In this document: in pieces, positions 54,785 through 63,998 of the stretch
How positions within the stretch are numbered: the first letter of the stretch is position 1
Layout of the letters: each line of letters starts with the position of its first letter
From: Janthinobacterium aquaticum
Lineage (GTDB): Bacteria; Pseudomonadota; Gammaproteobacteria; Burkholderiales; Burkholderiaceae_D
NCBI RefSeq assembly: GCF_009208565.1
Contig: NZ_WFLK01000007.1
Location: 219,908-283,907 of the forward strand
Length of the DNA stretch: 64,000 nucleotides
Direction: 5' to 3'
Translations under genes and position numbers: made by a program
Notes under the pieces: model-generated
Told to the model about the DNA's origin: nothing
The model's input: only the letters and a program-made list of their open reading frames with translations
The model's database searches: none

Positions 54785-55852
54785 TTAAAACACCCAGAGC
54801 TTATCAGCCGGCATCTGCAGCCAGTATTTGCCGGCCTCGAGCTTGTAGCGTGAATAGGCGCGCAGGCTCAGGTTGTCGGCGCCCTGGAACAGGCACTCCC
54901 AGCGGTCGCCCAGATACATGCAGGTCAGCAGCGGCAGCTCGATGGCATTGTCGACGCGGGTGGCGCTGATTTTCACTTCTTCCACCCGTATCATGGTGGT
55001 CACATCAAGACCCGTATTGCTGCCGCGCGCCACGCCCTGCATCGGCGTGCCGTCGATCTGCAGGCTCACCTGAGGGCCGTTGCGCTGCAGGACCTTGCCT
55101 GGCAGGCGGTTGTTGCTGCCCATGAATTCAGCCGTAAACAAGGTGTCGGGCGTCTCATACATGCTCTGCGGCGTGCCCTGCTGCTCGATCTTGCCGTTAT
55201 TGAGCAGCAGGATGCGGTCCGAAATGGCCATCGCTTCGCCCTGGTCATGGGTGACCATCAGCGCCGACAGCCCCAGGCGCACGATCAGTTCGCGCAAAAA
55301 GGCACGCGCTTCTTCGCGCAGCTTGGCGTCGAGGTTTGACAGCGGTTCATCGAGCAGGATTACGGGCGGGTTATAGACCAGCGCGCGGGCAATGGCCACG
55401 CGCTGCTGCTGGCCGCCGGACAACTGGTGCGGATAGCGCTCGCCCAGGTGGCCCAGGCCCAGCTGCGACAGTACTTCCTTGATGCGCGCGGCGATATCGC
55501 TGCTGCCCATTTTGCGCAGTTTCAGGCCATAGGCGACGTTGTCGAACACGGTCTTGTGCGGCCACAGCGCATACGACTGGAACACCAGCCCCAGGTTGCG
55601 CTGTTCGGCCGGCATCTCAAAGTTTTTGGCGCCATCGAACACATTGCGTGCACCGATCTCGATGGTGCCCGCTTTCGGGCTTTCCAGCCCGGCCACGGCG
55701 CGCAGCAAAGTGGTCTTGCCGCTGCCCGAAGGCCCCAGCAAGGCAACCACTTCGCCTTTTTTCAGGTGCATCGATACGCCCTTGAGGATAGGGTTGGCCG
55801 AGGCGCCGGTGCCGTAGTCCAGGTGCAGCTCATTGACGGTCAATTCATTCAT
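54785..55852 (-). CDS. ABC transporter ATPase (FbpC/PotA-type)
   Basis: 355 residues. Walker A GPSGSGKTT, Q-loop VFQSYALWPHKTV, signature LSGGQQQRVAIARAL, Walker B VILLDEPLSNLD, and H-loop MVTHDQ are all intact. The C-terminal 115 residues are a TOBE-type regulatory domain. Last gene of a cluster with a fused permease and a binding protein. The substrate class (Fe3+, spermidine/putrescine or phosphonate) cannot be fixed from this subunit. Confidence 0.95.
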   Translation of the reverse strand: MNELTVNELHLDYGTGASANPILKGVSMHLKKGEVVALLGPSGSGKTTLLRAVAGLESPKAGTIEIGARNVFDGAKNFEMPAEQRNLGLVFQSYALWPHKTVFDNVAYGLKLRKMGSSDIAARIKEVLSQLGLGHLGERYPHQLSGGQQQRVAIARALVYNPPVILLDEPLSNLDAKLREEARAFLRELIVRLGLSALMVTHDQGEAMAISDRILLLNNGKIEQQGTPQSMYETPDTLFTAEFMGSNNRLPGKVLQRNGPQVSLQIDGTPMQGVARGSNTGLDVTTMIRVEEVKISATRVDNAIELPLLTCMYLGDRWECLFQGADNLSLRAYSRYKLEAGKYWLQMPADKLWVF

Positions 55853-55889
55853 GATGTGGTCTCAGTGTATTTTTATTTAGTTATGTAAC

Positions 55890-57680
55890 TCAGTTGTGTA
55901 ACTTGACGCCAAAGCGCAGCGCGATGCCCAGGCCGATGGCCACCAGGGTGATGTTGATGAACGACAGCGCCGCCACCAGGTCGGTCGAGCCGCCGGCCCA
56001 CAGCGACACCAGCATTGCGCCGATCACTTCGGTGCCTGGCGAGAGCAGGTACACGCCGGTCGAGTATTCGCGCTCGAAAATCAGGAACACCATCAGCCAG
56101 GCGCCCAGCAAACCGTATTTGATCAGGGGCAGCGTGACGTCGCGTGTGACCTGGCCGCGGCTGGCGCCAACGGCGCGCGCCGCCTCTTCCAGTTCCGGGC
56201 CAACCTGCAGCAGCGCGGTGGAAATCAAACGCATGCCGTACGCCATCCACACCACCGAATAGGCCAGCCACAGCGCAAAAATGGTCGAGCGCACTTCACG
56301 CAGCACCGGAATTACGTGGCCGCTCAGCCACAGGGCCACGCCGTTGTCCATGCCTTTCAATACGCCATCGAGCCAGGCCGGCACGAACAGGAACACCCAC
56401 AGGAACGACAGGCCGGCCAGCAGGCCCGGCACGGCGCGCGGCACCAGCACGCTGTAGTCGAGCAGGCGCGTGATACCGTCCTGCTTGCGGTGCATGGCCA
56501 GCGCGATAAAGCTGTAGCAGGCCACGGCCAGCGCGCCACCGACCACGCCGATCAGGATGGTATTGACGATGCCGCGCACCAGCGACGGTTGGTCGAAGAT
56601 ATCGCGGAAATGCTGCAGCGTCAGCACGTCGGCCAGGTGCACGCCCTCGCCCCAGTACTGCACGAACGAGCGCAGCACGATGCCCGACAGCGGCAGCACG
56701 ATGGTGAAAATCAGCCAGCCGGCCAGCAAGGCAAAGGCCAGCCACTTCCAACGGCCCAGCGGCATGGCCTTGCTGCGCGCGCCCTTGCCCTTGATCGACA
56801 CATATTTGTTGGCCGATTTGAGCAGCCAGCGCTGTATCATCACCAGCGGCATGGTCACCATCACCAGGCACACCGCCACTGCGGCCATCAGATGGTAGGA
56901 CGGCGTACCGAGCTTGTTGGTCAGCTTGTACAGATAGGTCGGCAGCACCAGGTGGCCTTCCGGATCGCCCAACACCAGTACCAGCCCGAACACTTCAAAA
57001 CCGAGGAAGAACACCAGCACGCCGGCATAGGCCAGCGCCGGCATGATCATCGGCAGCGACACATTCATCATCACCTGCACCGGCGAAGCACCGGCTACGC
57101 GCGCCGCCTCTTCCACATCCGAGCCCAGGCTTTTCAACGCCGACGACGCGTACAGATAGACATGCGGCACGTGGGTCAGGCCGGCGATAATGACGATGCT
57201 GGTAAAGGAATAAATATTCCAGGGCACGAAACCGATCAGCTCCTTGGCCCAGGTCGAGTAGAAGCCCACCGGCCCCATCGACACCACATAGCCAAAGCCC
57301 ATCACCATCGGCGACACAAAGATCGGCACCAGCAGCATCGGCGCGACCCAGCCGCGACCCGGCAGGTCGGTGCGCACCATCAGGAAGGCCAGCATGCCGC
57401 CCAGCGGCACGGCAATCACCGTCAGGCCAAAGGCCAGCATCAGGCCATTCTTGAAGGCCATCGAGAAATCGGGATCGTCGAAGATGAAACGGTAGGAATC
57501 AAAGCCCAGTTCGCGCACCGGCATAAAGAACGGCGCGTTGAGAAAGCTCTGATAAAAAATCAGGAACAGCGGCAGAAAAATGGCGACCAGCGTGATCGTC
57601 ACGACCACGCCGCGCGGCCAGTTCAGGCGTGACAAGCCGGAGCGCGACCGTGCAGGCAGCGGCAAGATAGCAGTTTGCAT
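55890..57680 (-). CDS. ABC transporter permease, fused double domain (FbpB-type)
   Basis: 596 residues with two permease halves and about 12 TM helices. Each half carries an EAA loop for ATPase docking: EEAARVAGASPVQVMMNVSLPMI near 220 and EEAARAVGASRGQVTRDVTLPLI near 510. Such fused permeases move Fe3+ or related ligands. Start 57680 (MQTAILPLPARSRSG) was preferred; ATG 57710 is also open. The ATPase gene follows by 38 bp. Confidence 0.93.
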   Translation of the reverse strand: MQTAILPLPARSRSGLSRLNWPRGVVVTITLVAIFLPLFLIFYQSFLNAPFFMPVRELGFDSYRFIFDDPDFSMAFKNGLMLAFGLTVIAVPLGGMLAFLMVRTDLPGRGWVAPMLLVPIFVSPMVMGFGYVVSMGPVGFYSTWAKELIGFVPWNIYSFTSIVIIAGLTHVPHVYLYASSALKSLGSDVEEAARVAGASPVQVMMNVSLPMIMPALAYAGVLVFFLGFEVFGLVLVLGDPEGHLVLPTYLYKLTNKLGTPSYHLMAAVAVCLVMVTMPLVMIQRWLLKSANKYVSIKGKGARSKAMPLGRWKWLAFALLAGWLIFTIVLPLSGIVLRSFVQYWGEGVHLADVLTLQHFRDIFDQPSLVRGIVNTILIGVVGGALAVACYSFIALAMHRKQDGITRLLDYSVLVPRAVPGLLAGLSFLWVFLFVPAWLDGVLKGMDNGVALWLSGHVIPVLREVRSTIFALWLAYSVVWMAYGMRLISTALLQVGPELEEAARAVGASRGQVTRDVTLPLIKYGLLGAWLMVFLIFEREYSTGVYLLSPGTEVIGAMLVSLWAGGSTDLVAALSFINITLVAIGLGIALRFGVKLHN

Positions 57681-57764
57681 GATGAATCCAGTGTGTGTAG
57701 GGTGCGGCATGCGTCCGCAGCAGGACGCTGCGGACGGCTTGCAAAACTTGAAAACGGCGCGGTA

Positions 57765-58862
57765 TTATTTTTTACCGGCGGTCTCTTTCCACTGCTTCAG
57801 GAACGCCATGCGCTTGGCTGGCCCCAGGAACTGCAGGATGATCGGATGGACTGGCACCGGCTTGACGTTGGCCGCGCCGATTTCCTTGATCAGGTCAGCC
57901 GAGGTAGTTTCACCGGTCACGTCAGCGCGGATCGCAAACAGCTTGGCGCCGTTCGAGATCACGGTCTGACCACGATGCGACAGGATGTAATCGAGCCACA
58001 GCTTGCCGGCATTGACGTTTTTGGCGTTCTTGTTGATGAACTGCACGCGCGACAGGATCAGCGTGTAGTCTTTCGGCAGCACCACGCCGATCGACGGATC
58101 GGTCTTGGCGCGCACCAGCGCGTAGGAGCCCAGCACGTTGTAGCCGATCAGGTTTTCACCCGACGAGATGCGCTCCATCATGGTGCCGGTCGAGGACTGC
58201 ACGCGCACCTTGGCCGTGCCGAACGCGTTTTCCAGCGCCAGGAACTGCGGGTATTCCTTGGCGTCCTGCGACATGAACATGAAGCCCACGCCCGACTTCT
58301 CGATATCATAGGTGGTGACCTTGTCCTTGAACTTCGGCGTGGCGATCAGCTTGACGAAATCATCGTGGTTCTTCGGCACTTCCTTCGGATCGAGCAGGCG
58401 CTTGTTGTAGACGATGGCGGCCGGCTCGAACGTGGTGCCGTAAGCCTGGTCGTCCCACATGGCCCAACCGGGAATCTTGGCCGCTTCCACCGATTTGTAC
58501 TTGAGCGCGTAGCCGTCCGAGGCCAGGCGCATCTGCAGGTCCATCGCCGACGACCACATCACGTCGGCGGTATTGCCGCCGGCAGCGACTTCGGAAATAA
58601 AGCGGTTATACACTTCGGTCGAATTCATATCGTTGTATTCGACCGAAATGCCCGGGTACAGCGCGCTGAAGTCCTTGATCAACGGGGCGGCGGCCTTGCT
58701 GTCGGTGGCGCTGTAAATCACCAGCTTGCCTTCTTTTTTGGCCGCGTCGATGATCTTCTGGTAGTCGGCAGGATAGCCGGCCGGCACTTGCGCCAGTGCG
58801 GCGCCTGCCAGGCTGGAAAAGGCAGCGGCCAGGGTGATGCCGAGTATGTTTTTGGTCTGCAT
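57765..58862 (-). CDS. ABC transporter periplasmic binding protein (Fe3+/AEP-type)
   Basis: 365 residues with signal peptide (MQTKNILGITLAAAFSSLAGAALA) and the family 1 ligand-binding fold: EGKLVIYSATDSKAAAPLIKDFSALYPGISVEYNDMNSTEVYNRF, then ADVMWSSAMDLQ. Tyr/Ser positions usual for iron chelation (YNDMNS, YDIEKSG) are present but not diagnostic. It delivers the ligand to the permease encoded 85 bp downstream. Start 58862 has GGAGACAACC upstream. Confidence 0.92.
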   Translation of the reverse strand: MQTKNILGITLAAAFSSLAGAALAQVPAGYPADYQKIIDAAKKEGKLVIYSATDSKAAAPLIKDFSALYPGISVEYNDMNSTEVYNRFISEVAAGGNTADVMWSSAMDLQMRLASDGYALKYKSVEAAKIPGWAMWDDQAYGTTFEPAAIVYNKRLLDPKEVPKNHDDFVKLIATPKFKDKVTTYDIEKSGVGFMFMSQDAKEYPQFLALENAFGTAKVRVQSSTGTMMERISSGENLIGYNVLGSYALVRAKTDPSIGVVLPKDYTLILSRVQFINKNAKNVNAGKLWLDYILSHRGQTVISNGAKLFAIRADVTGETTSADLIKEIGAANVKPVPVHPIILQFLGPAKRMAFLKQWKETAGKK

Positions 58863-58906
58863 GGTTGTCTCCGTCTTGTGATTGATGTGATGTCTTGCTG
58901 TTTTTT

Positions 58907-59872
58907 TCAACGCATCAGGCCCAGTTCCGTGGCCTGCCTGACATAGCGCTCATAGGCCTGGTTCACGTACTTCGTCAGTGGCGCGCCGGTCAGCGCAAAC
59001 GGCGACAGGCCGGCCTGTTCGCGCCACTGTGCAAATTGCGGCGTAGCCATGGCGCGCTCGAATGTAGCGACCCAGCGCTGGTAGTCGGCGTCCGGCACCT
59101 GTGGCCCCATCCAGAGGCCGCGTATGATCGGCCAGACCACGTCAACGCCCTGTTCGCGTGCGGTCGGCACGCCGGCCAGTACACCCGGCAGGCGCTTTTC
59201 CGACAGCACCGCCAGCACGCGCGCATGGTTGCCGCGCGCATTGAGCGTCGCTTCCGAGGTGTCGCCCGAGACCACCTGCACATAATTGGCCTGCATCGCG
59301 GTAAACACTTCGCCGCCGCCTTCGAGTGCCACGAAGCGCAGCACCTTCGGGTCGATGCCGGCCTGGCGCGCGATCAGCGCCATCTTCAGCCAGTCCTGGC
59401 TGCCGATGGTGCCCGACACGCCGATCAGCACCTTGTCCGGATGCTGGCGCAGCGCGCCAATCAGCTCGGCCAGGTTCTTGTACGGCGAGTCGTCGCGCAC
59501 GGCGATCATGCCGTAGTCGGCGCCCAGCGCCGCCACCCAGCGCACATCGCCCGGTTTGGCATTGCCGAACTTGCCTTGCGCCAGGTTGAGCAGCGAGCCG
59601 CCCGAAAACGCCACCAGCGTATTGGCTTCGGCGCGCCGGCGCTGCGAGCCCATCGAATGCCACGCCACCGCACCGATGCCGCCGGGCAGATACGACAGGC
59701 GTACCGGCCCTGGCGCTGCGGCAAGCTCCTGCGCCAGCCCTTTTTGCGCCAGCTTGCAGGTCAGGTCCATCGCGCCGCCCGGCTTGGACGGCACCACGCA
59801 TTCGACACTGCCAGCAGCGTGCGCGCCAGCGCACAGCAGGCTGGCCAATAACAGGAACAATGAACGCAGCAT
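58907..59872 (-). CDS. Bug/TctC-family periplasmic binding protein
   Basis: 321 residues with signal peptide (MLRSLFLLLASLLCAGAHA). The TctC pattern is visible: VPSKPGGAMDLTCKLAQ near the start, PGGIGAVAW, and the C-terminal DADYQRWVATFERAM. These proteins normally serve TctAB-type carboxylate transporters or act as periplasmic sensors. No tctA or tctB is present; instead it lies between a porin and an ABC binding protein. It may feed a TctE-like sensor or share ligand with the ABC system. Confidence 0.9.
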   Translation of the reverse strand: MLRSLFLLLASLLCAGAHAAGSVECVVPSKPGGAMDLTCKLAQKGLAQELAAAPGPVRLSYLPGGIGAVAWHSMGSQRRRAEANTLVAFSGGSLLNLAQGKFGNAKPGDVRWVAALGADYGMIAVRDDSPYKNLAELIGALRQHPDKVLIGVSGTIGSQDWLKMALIARQAGIDPKVLRFVALEGGGEVFTAMQANYVQVVSGDTSEATLNARGNHARVLAVLSEKRLPGVLAGVPTAREQGVDVVWPIIRGLWMGPQVPDADYQRWVATFERAMATPQFAQWREQAGLSPFALTGAPLTKYVNQAYERYVRQATELGLMR

Positions 59873-59893
59873 CTCGAAGGCTCGCACGCAGGG

Positions 59894-60955
59894 TTAGAAG
59901 CGGTGCTGGATACCGGTAATCAGGCCGCGCTGGGTGTCGCCAAAGCCGGCGTCATCGCGCGACAGGCTGACCAGCTGGCCATGCTTGGCCTTGGCGTAGG
60001 CGCCAGCCACATACAGGTCGGTACGCTTGGACAGTGCATAGCGCAGGCGCGCCACGTACATGACCGGATCGGCGTCGAGGTTGGCGGCCACGTTCTTCAC
60101 GTTCTGGTAGTACACCACGCCGGTCAGGGTAATGGCAGGCGTGGTCTTGTAGCTGACGCCGCCCCAGTACAAGGTGCCGCGCACGTCGGCACGGCCGGCC
60201 GCTGCCGGATCGAGCTTGTAGTCGCGCGCTGCCGCCTGCACCTTCCAGGCTCCATCTTCATACATCCCGGCCAGGTGCACCACGGTGGTCTTGTCGCGCG
60301 CGCCGCCGGCAATCGTGTTGCCGTTGATGCGCTCGTAGGTGGCCAGCACGCTGACCGGGCCGGCCTTGTAGTTCAAGGCGCTCGACAGCTTGGCGCTGTC
60401 GGAGGTGCCGGTGGTCTGCTCGCCGAAACCGTACGATACACCGTAGGTCAGGTCGCCCGACTTGCCCGAATACTTGACCAGATTGTCGAACGCCGTGGTC
60501 ATGCCGTATTTGCTCGGGCCCGATGCATTGCCCGAGGTGGCCCACGAATAGAACGGCGCATAGGCCATCGGATCGTAAGGCAGCACGAAGTCGTACACGG
60601 TGGTAAACGAACGGCCCAGCACCACTTTGCCGAACGCGCCTTCCAGGCCCACATTGGCCTGGCGCTTGAACAGCGCGCCGTCGGCCGCGCCGGTATCGAC
60701 CAGGATGCCGCCTTCGAGGTTGAACACGGCTTTCAGGCCGCCGCCCAGGTCTTCGCTGCCCAGGATGCCCCAGCGCGAGGTGTTCATGCCGCCGGAACTG
60801 ACTTGCGTGACCGAGTCCTTGTTGGGACCGGCATTGGTGGTGCTGCTGACGCCTGCATCGAGGCGGCCATACAGCGTGACGTTGGACTGCGCCTGCGCAG
60901 CACTGGCAGCGGCCAGCAAGGCCAGGGCGGCAACGGAATAAGCGGATTTCTTCAT
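59894..60955 (-). CDS. Gram-negative porin (Burkholderiales type)
   Basis: 353 residues with signal peptide (MKKSAYSVAALALLAAASAAQA) and the start QSNVTLYGRLDAGVSSTTNAG. Loop-3-like segments and aromatic-girdle strands follow, and the protein ends GLITGIQHRF with terminal Phe, the outer-membrane sorting signal. It makes a 16-strand trimer. First gene of the uptake unit, read divergently from the two-component system. Ribosome site AAGGGA. Confidence 0.95.
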   Translation of the reverse strand: MKKSAYSVAALALLAAASAAQAQSNVTLYGRLDAGVSSTTNAGPNKDSVTQVSSGGMNTSRWGILGSEDLGGGLKAVFNLEGGILVDTGAADGALFKRQANVGLEGAFGKVVLGRSFTTVYDFVLPYDPMAYAPFYSWATSGNASGPSKYGMTTAFDNLVKYSGKSGDLTYGVSYGFGEQTTGTSDSAKLSSALNYKAGPVSVLATYERINGNTIAGGARDKTTVVHLAGMYEDGAWKVQAAARDYKLDPAAAGRADVRGTLYWGGVSYKTTPAITLTGVVYYQNVKNVAANLDADPVMYVARLRYALSKRTDLYVAGAYAKAKHGQLVSLSRDDAGFGDTQRGLITGIQHRF

Positions 60956-60971
60956 GGTGTAGCGTCCCTTG

Positions 60972-61073
60972 ATTATAGTTTTTGGTGATATGGCTGATCA
61001 CTTTCGTGAATCAGGACTCCACTATAAATTCGGCTTCCTTTCAATTGGCTTTCAGTGGCGATGATGTCGCCAC
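60972..61073. promoter_or_regulatory. Porin promoter and two inverted repeats, candidate response-regulator sites
   Basis: On the minus strand TATAAT (60977-60972) is a perfect -10 for the porin, but the matching -35 (GATCAG) is poor, which points to activation. CTGATCAC-TTTC-GTGAATCAG (60994-61014, one extra base) overlaps that -35. A second perfect repeat, GTGGCGA-TGATG-TCGCCAC, lies at 61055-61073 closer to the regulator gene. Confidence 0.65.
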
Positions 61074-61156
61074 CTTGCCACAGGTACGGCAACGCAGCTA
61101 CGCGGCAGCCGCCAGCGTGGCTTACACTGCATCCATATCAATGAATGGCGAAGACC

Positions 61157-61861
61157 ATGCGTATTTTATTAGTGGAAGACCATCTGGAGTTGTCGCACTG
61201 GCTGGCCAAAGCCCTTCGCGACGCGCACCTGACGGTGGAGACCGCCCACAACGGCGCCGATGCCGACGCCCTGCTCCATACCCAGGAGTATGCCTTGGTG
61301 CTGCTTGACCTGACCCTGCCCAAAATGGATGGCCTGGATGTGCTGCGCCGCCTGCGTGCGCGTGGCGGCGCGCGCGGCAAGACGCCGGTGATGATCCTGA
61401 CCGCGCGCGGCGGCCTGGACGACCGTGTGCAGGGCCTGAACCTGGGCGCCGACGACTACCTGGCCAAGCCGTTCGAACTGGCCGAACTGGAAGCGCGCGT
61501 CAAGGCGCTGCTGCGCCGCAGCCAGGGCAACGAAGCGCTGGTGCACAGCTGCGGCGCGCTCAGCTTCGACACCGTCACGCGCATGTTCAGCTATGGCGGT
61601 GCGGCGCTGTCGCTCAGTCCGCGCGAGCATGCGCTGCTCGAAGCGCTGATCTCGCGCCAGGGACGCGCGGTGGCCAAGGAAAAGCTGTTCGATGAAGTTT
61701 TTGCGCTGGCCGACGATGTCAACCTTGATGCGATCGAGCTGCTGATCCACCGCGTGCGCAAGAAACTCGACAGCTGCCAGGATGACGGCGCCGCCATCAC
61801 CACCTTGCGCGGCATCGGCTACCTGCTGCAGCCGCGCAGCGCCATGCCAGTTGCAAAATGA
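61157..61861 (+). CDS. OmpR-family response regulator (TctD-like)
   Basis: 234 residues. Receiver domain with acidic pocket VEDHLE, phospho-acceptor Asp51 in LVLLDLTLP, Thr in MILTARGG and Lys in LAKPFE. The C-terminal winged helix (SLSPREHALLEALISRQGRAVAKEKLFDEVF...IELLIHRVRKKL) is intact. An in-frame ATG at 61145 would add four residues. It overlaps the kinase gene by ATGA and is divergent from the porin, its likely target. The closest known pattern is TctD, which controls tricarboxylate uptake. Confidence 0.93.
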   Translation: MRILLVEDHLELSHWLAKALRDAHLTVETAHNGADADALLHTQEYALVLLDLTLPKMDGLDVLRRLRARGGARGKTPVMILTARGGLDDRVQGLNLGADDYLAKPFELAELEARVKALLRRSQGNEALVHSCGALSFDTVTRMFSYGGAALSLSPREHALLEALISRQGRAVAKEKLFDEVFALADDVNLDAIELLIHRVRKKLDSCQDDGAAITTLRGIGYLLQPRSAMPVAK

Positions 61862-63363
61862 TGCCGGCGCGCGCCGTGCCCTGGCTGGAGCGGCTGCAGC
61901 GCGCAGCAGCCAGCCAGCGCCTGGGCAGCCTGCGCAGCCAGCTGCTGCGCTGGCTGCTGATTCCGCTGGTGATGCTGGTGCTGCTCGACGCCGTTTTCGT
62001 CTACCGCAACGCGCTCGATGCGGCCGACATGGCCTACGACCGCTCGCTGCTGGCGTCCACGCGCGCGCTGGCCGAACGCGTGTCAATTGTCAATGGCAAG
62101 GTGGTGGCCGAGGTGCCGTATGTGGCGCTCGACAGTTTTGAAACCGATACGCTGGGGCGCATCTACTACAAGGTCACGGGCATCAACGGCGAGCTGGTAT
62201 CGGGCTATGGCGACCTGCCGGCGGTGCCGAAAAACGTGCCGCGTTCGGAAAATTATCCGGCCCTGGTGCGCTTTTACCACGCCTACTATCACGGCAAGCC
62301 GATCCGCATTGCCGCCCTGCTGCAGCCAGTCTATGACGACACCATGCGCGGCATCGCGCTGATACAGGTGGCTGAAACACTGGACGCACGGCGCGGCCTG
62401 TCGAACCAGATCCTGCTCAATACCCTGCTGTGGCAGGCGGCCATGGTGCTGCTGATGGCCGCGCTGGTATGGTTTGCCGTGCGGCTGGTACTGCAGCCTC
62501 TGATGCGCCTGAAAACCGAGGTGGAAACGCGCTCGCTGTCGGACCTGTCGGACGTCGACCCCAGCCTGGTGCACCGTGAAATGCGTCCGCTGGTGACCGC
62601 CATGAACGGCTCGATGGCCAGGCTGCAGCAACTGATCGCCAGCCAGCGGCGTTTTATTGCCGACGCCTCGCACCAGCTGCGCACACCGCTCACCGTGCTC
62701 AAGACGCAGGCCGAAATGGCGCTGCGCGAATGCGACCGCCAGGGCGCCGGCGAGCCGTCGATGGCGGCCGTGCGCAATATCGTTTCCAGCATGGCCGCCA
62801 CCACCGATTCGGCCGTGCTGCTGGCCAACCGCCTGCTGACGCTGGCGCGCATCGAGCACGGCGGCGAGCACCTGGAAATGCAGACGGTGTCGCTGCGTGA
62901 AGTGGTGCAGCAGGTCGGCCTGGAAATGGCCATGACGGCTGTGGGCAAGCAGATCGATCTGTCGCTCGAAGCGGCCGATGAAGCACCGGTGCACGGCCAG
63001 GCGCTGCTGCTGCATGAACTGGTGGCCAATCTGGTCGACAACGCGCTGCGCTATACGCCGCCAGGCGGCAGCGTGATCCTGCGCGTATGCCTGCGAAATG
63101 AAGGTATGCAAGCAGGCGTGCTGCTGGAAGTGGAAGACAGCGGCCCCGGCCTGGCGACCGACGAGCGCGAACGCGTATTTACACCGTTCTACCGCGCCGG
63201 CGCAGCGCTGGAAAGCAACCCGGGCGGCGCCGGCCTGGGGTTGGCGATCGTGCGCGATATCGCCGATCTGCATCACGCGCAATTGACCTTGCAGACAGCG
63301 GCGAATGGTCACGGCTTGATGGTGCGCGTGGTTTTTGGCGCGCTGCAGCCAACCGCTGCCTGA
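61858..63363 (+). CDS. Sensor histidine kinase (TctE-like)
   Basis: 501 residues. Two TM helices (about 36-56 and 190-212) enclose a periplasmic TctE-type sensor domain (ADMAYDRSLLASTRALAERVSI...). Then come HAMP, the H-box FIADASHQLRTPLTVLKTQ (His phospho-acceptor), N-box LVDNALRYTPPGG and G-boxes EDSGPGL and GAGLGLAIV. Pairs with the regulator upstream. The ligand may be presented by the TctC-type protein encoded opposite. Confidence 0.93.
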   Translation: MMPARAVPWLERLQRAAASQRLGSLRSQLLRWLLIPLVMLVLLDAVFVYRNALDAADMAYDRSLLASTRALAERVSIVNGKVVAEVPYVALDSFETDTLGRIYYKVTGINGELVSGYGDLPAVPKNVPRSENYPALVRFYHAYYHGKPIRIAALLQPVYDDTMRGIALIQVAETLDARRGLSNQILLNTLLWQAAMVLLMAALVWFAVRLVLQPLMRLKTEVETRSLSDLSDVDPSLVHREMRPLVTAMNGSMARLQQLIASQRRFIADASHQLRTPLTVLKTQAEMALRECDRQGAGEPSMAAVRNIVSSMAATTDSAVLLANRLLTLARIEHGGEHLEMQTVSLREVVQQVGLEMAMTAVGKQIDLSLEAADEAPVHGQALLLHELVANLVDNALRYTPPGGSVILRVCLRNEGMQAGVLLEVEDSGPGLATDERERVFTPFYRAGAALESNPGGAGLGLAIVRDIADLHHAQLTLQTAANGHGLMVRVVFGALQPTAA

Positions 63364-63445
63364 CCTTGAATTGAGCATGGCAGCGCCGCGCATGACAGGG
63401 CGATGGTAAGATCGCGCCGCAAACCAACCATGAAAGAACACTGCC

Positions 63446-63796
63446 ATGATGAGCAAAGACGATGTGATCGAACTGTTTGACAATATCCGCGACAACGCAC
63501 CGTGGGATCTGTCCAAACCGCTGCTGTGGGGCTACTACTTTACCAATCCGACGCCAGAGTCGCTGGAACAGGCGGCCGGCCTGCTGGCGCTGCAAGGCTA
63601 TCGCCCGGTCGAGCTTTACCAGCCCGAACTGGAAGACGCGGCAGCGCCCGAGGTATGGGTGCTGCACGTGGAAAAAGCAGAAGTACACGACGTTGAAAGC
63701 CTGCACGCGCGCAATGGGGAGCTGATGGCGTTTGCCAGCGAGCAGAAGCTGGCCAGCTATGACGGCGTTGATGTGGGGCCGGTAGGGGCGGCGTAG
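63446..63796 (+). CDS. RraB-domain protein (RNase E inhibitor-like)
   Basis: 116 residues. LLWGYYFTNPTPESLEQAAGLLALQGYRPVELYQPE followed by VWVLHVEKAEVHDVESLHARNGELMAFASEQKLASYDGVDVGPV matches the RraB/DUF1260 fold of the ribonuclease E activity regulator. It is acidic, as expected for binding the basic arm of RNase E. ATG 63446 is followed by a second ATG. It stands alone between the kinase gene and a REP-like pair. The symbol is left blank as function in this group is untested. Confidence 0.85.
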   Translation: MMSKDDVIELFDNIRDNAPWDLSKPLLWGYYFTNPTPESLEQAAGLLALQGYRPVELYQPELEDAAAPEVWVLHVEKAEVHDVESLHARNGELMAFASEQKLASYDGVDVGPVGAA

Positions 63797-63888
63797 GTCG
63801 GATTAGCGGGGCAAAGCCCCGCGTAATCCGACAACATGGTTGACGCATGCGGTGGTGTCGGATTACGGCCCGAAGGGCCTAATCCGAC
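63797..63888. repeat. Pair of REP-like hairpins
   Basis: Two large hairpins share the arm GTCGGATTA/TAATCCGAC: 63797-63832 (with GCGGGGC-AAA-GCCCCGC inside) and 63857-63888 (with CGGCCC-GAA-GGGCC). The first begins right after the RraB stop codon. Paired extragenic palindromes of this type are common in this bacterial group and may protect or end transcripts. Confidence 0.85.
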
Positions 63889-63932
63889 CTTGTATTATTC
63901 CTCTCATGCAGTTGATGGTGTTGCGAACAACA

Positions 63933-63998
63933 TTAACCGCTGTCAAAATTCTTGGTAGGCATATCAAGACCGGGTAACTGGATGCCGTATCCGCCCTT
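63933..63998 (-). CDS. C-terminal end of an unidentified gene (cut by window edge)
   Basis: On the minus strand, frame KGGYGIQLPGLDMPTKNFDS-G ends at TAA (63935-63933). The stretch looks like real protein rather than random translation, but only 21 residues are visible. The REP-like pair lies between it and the RraB gene, so the two genes converge on it. Confidence 0.4.
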   Translation of the reverse strand, partial: KGGYGIQLPGLDMPTKNFDSG

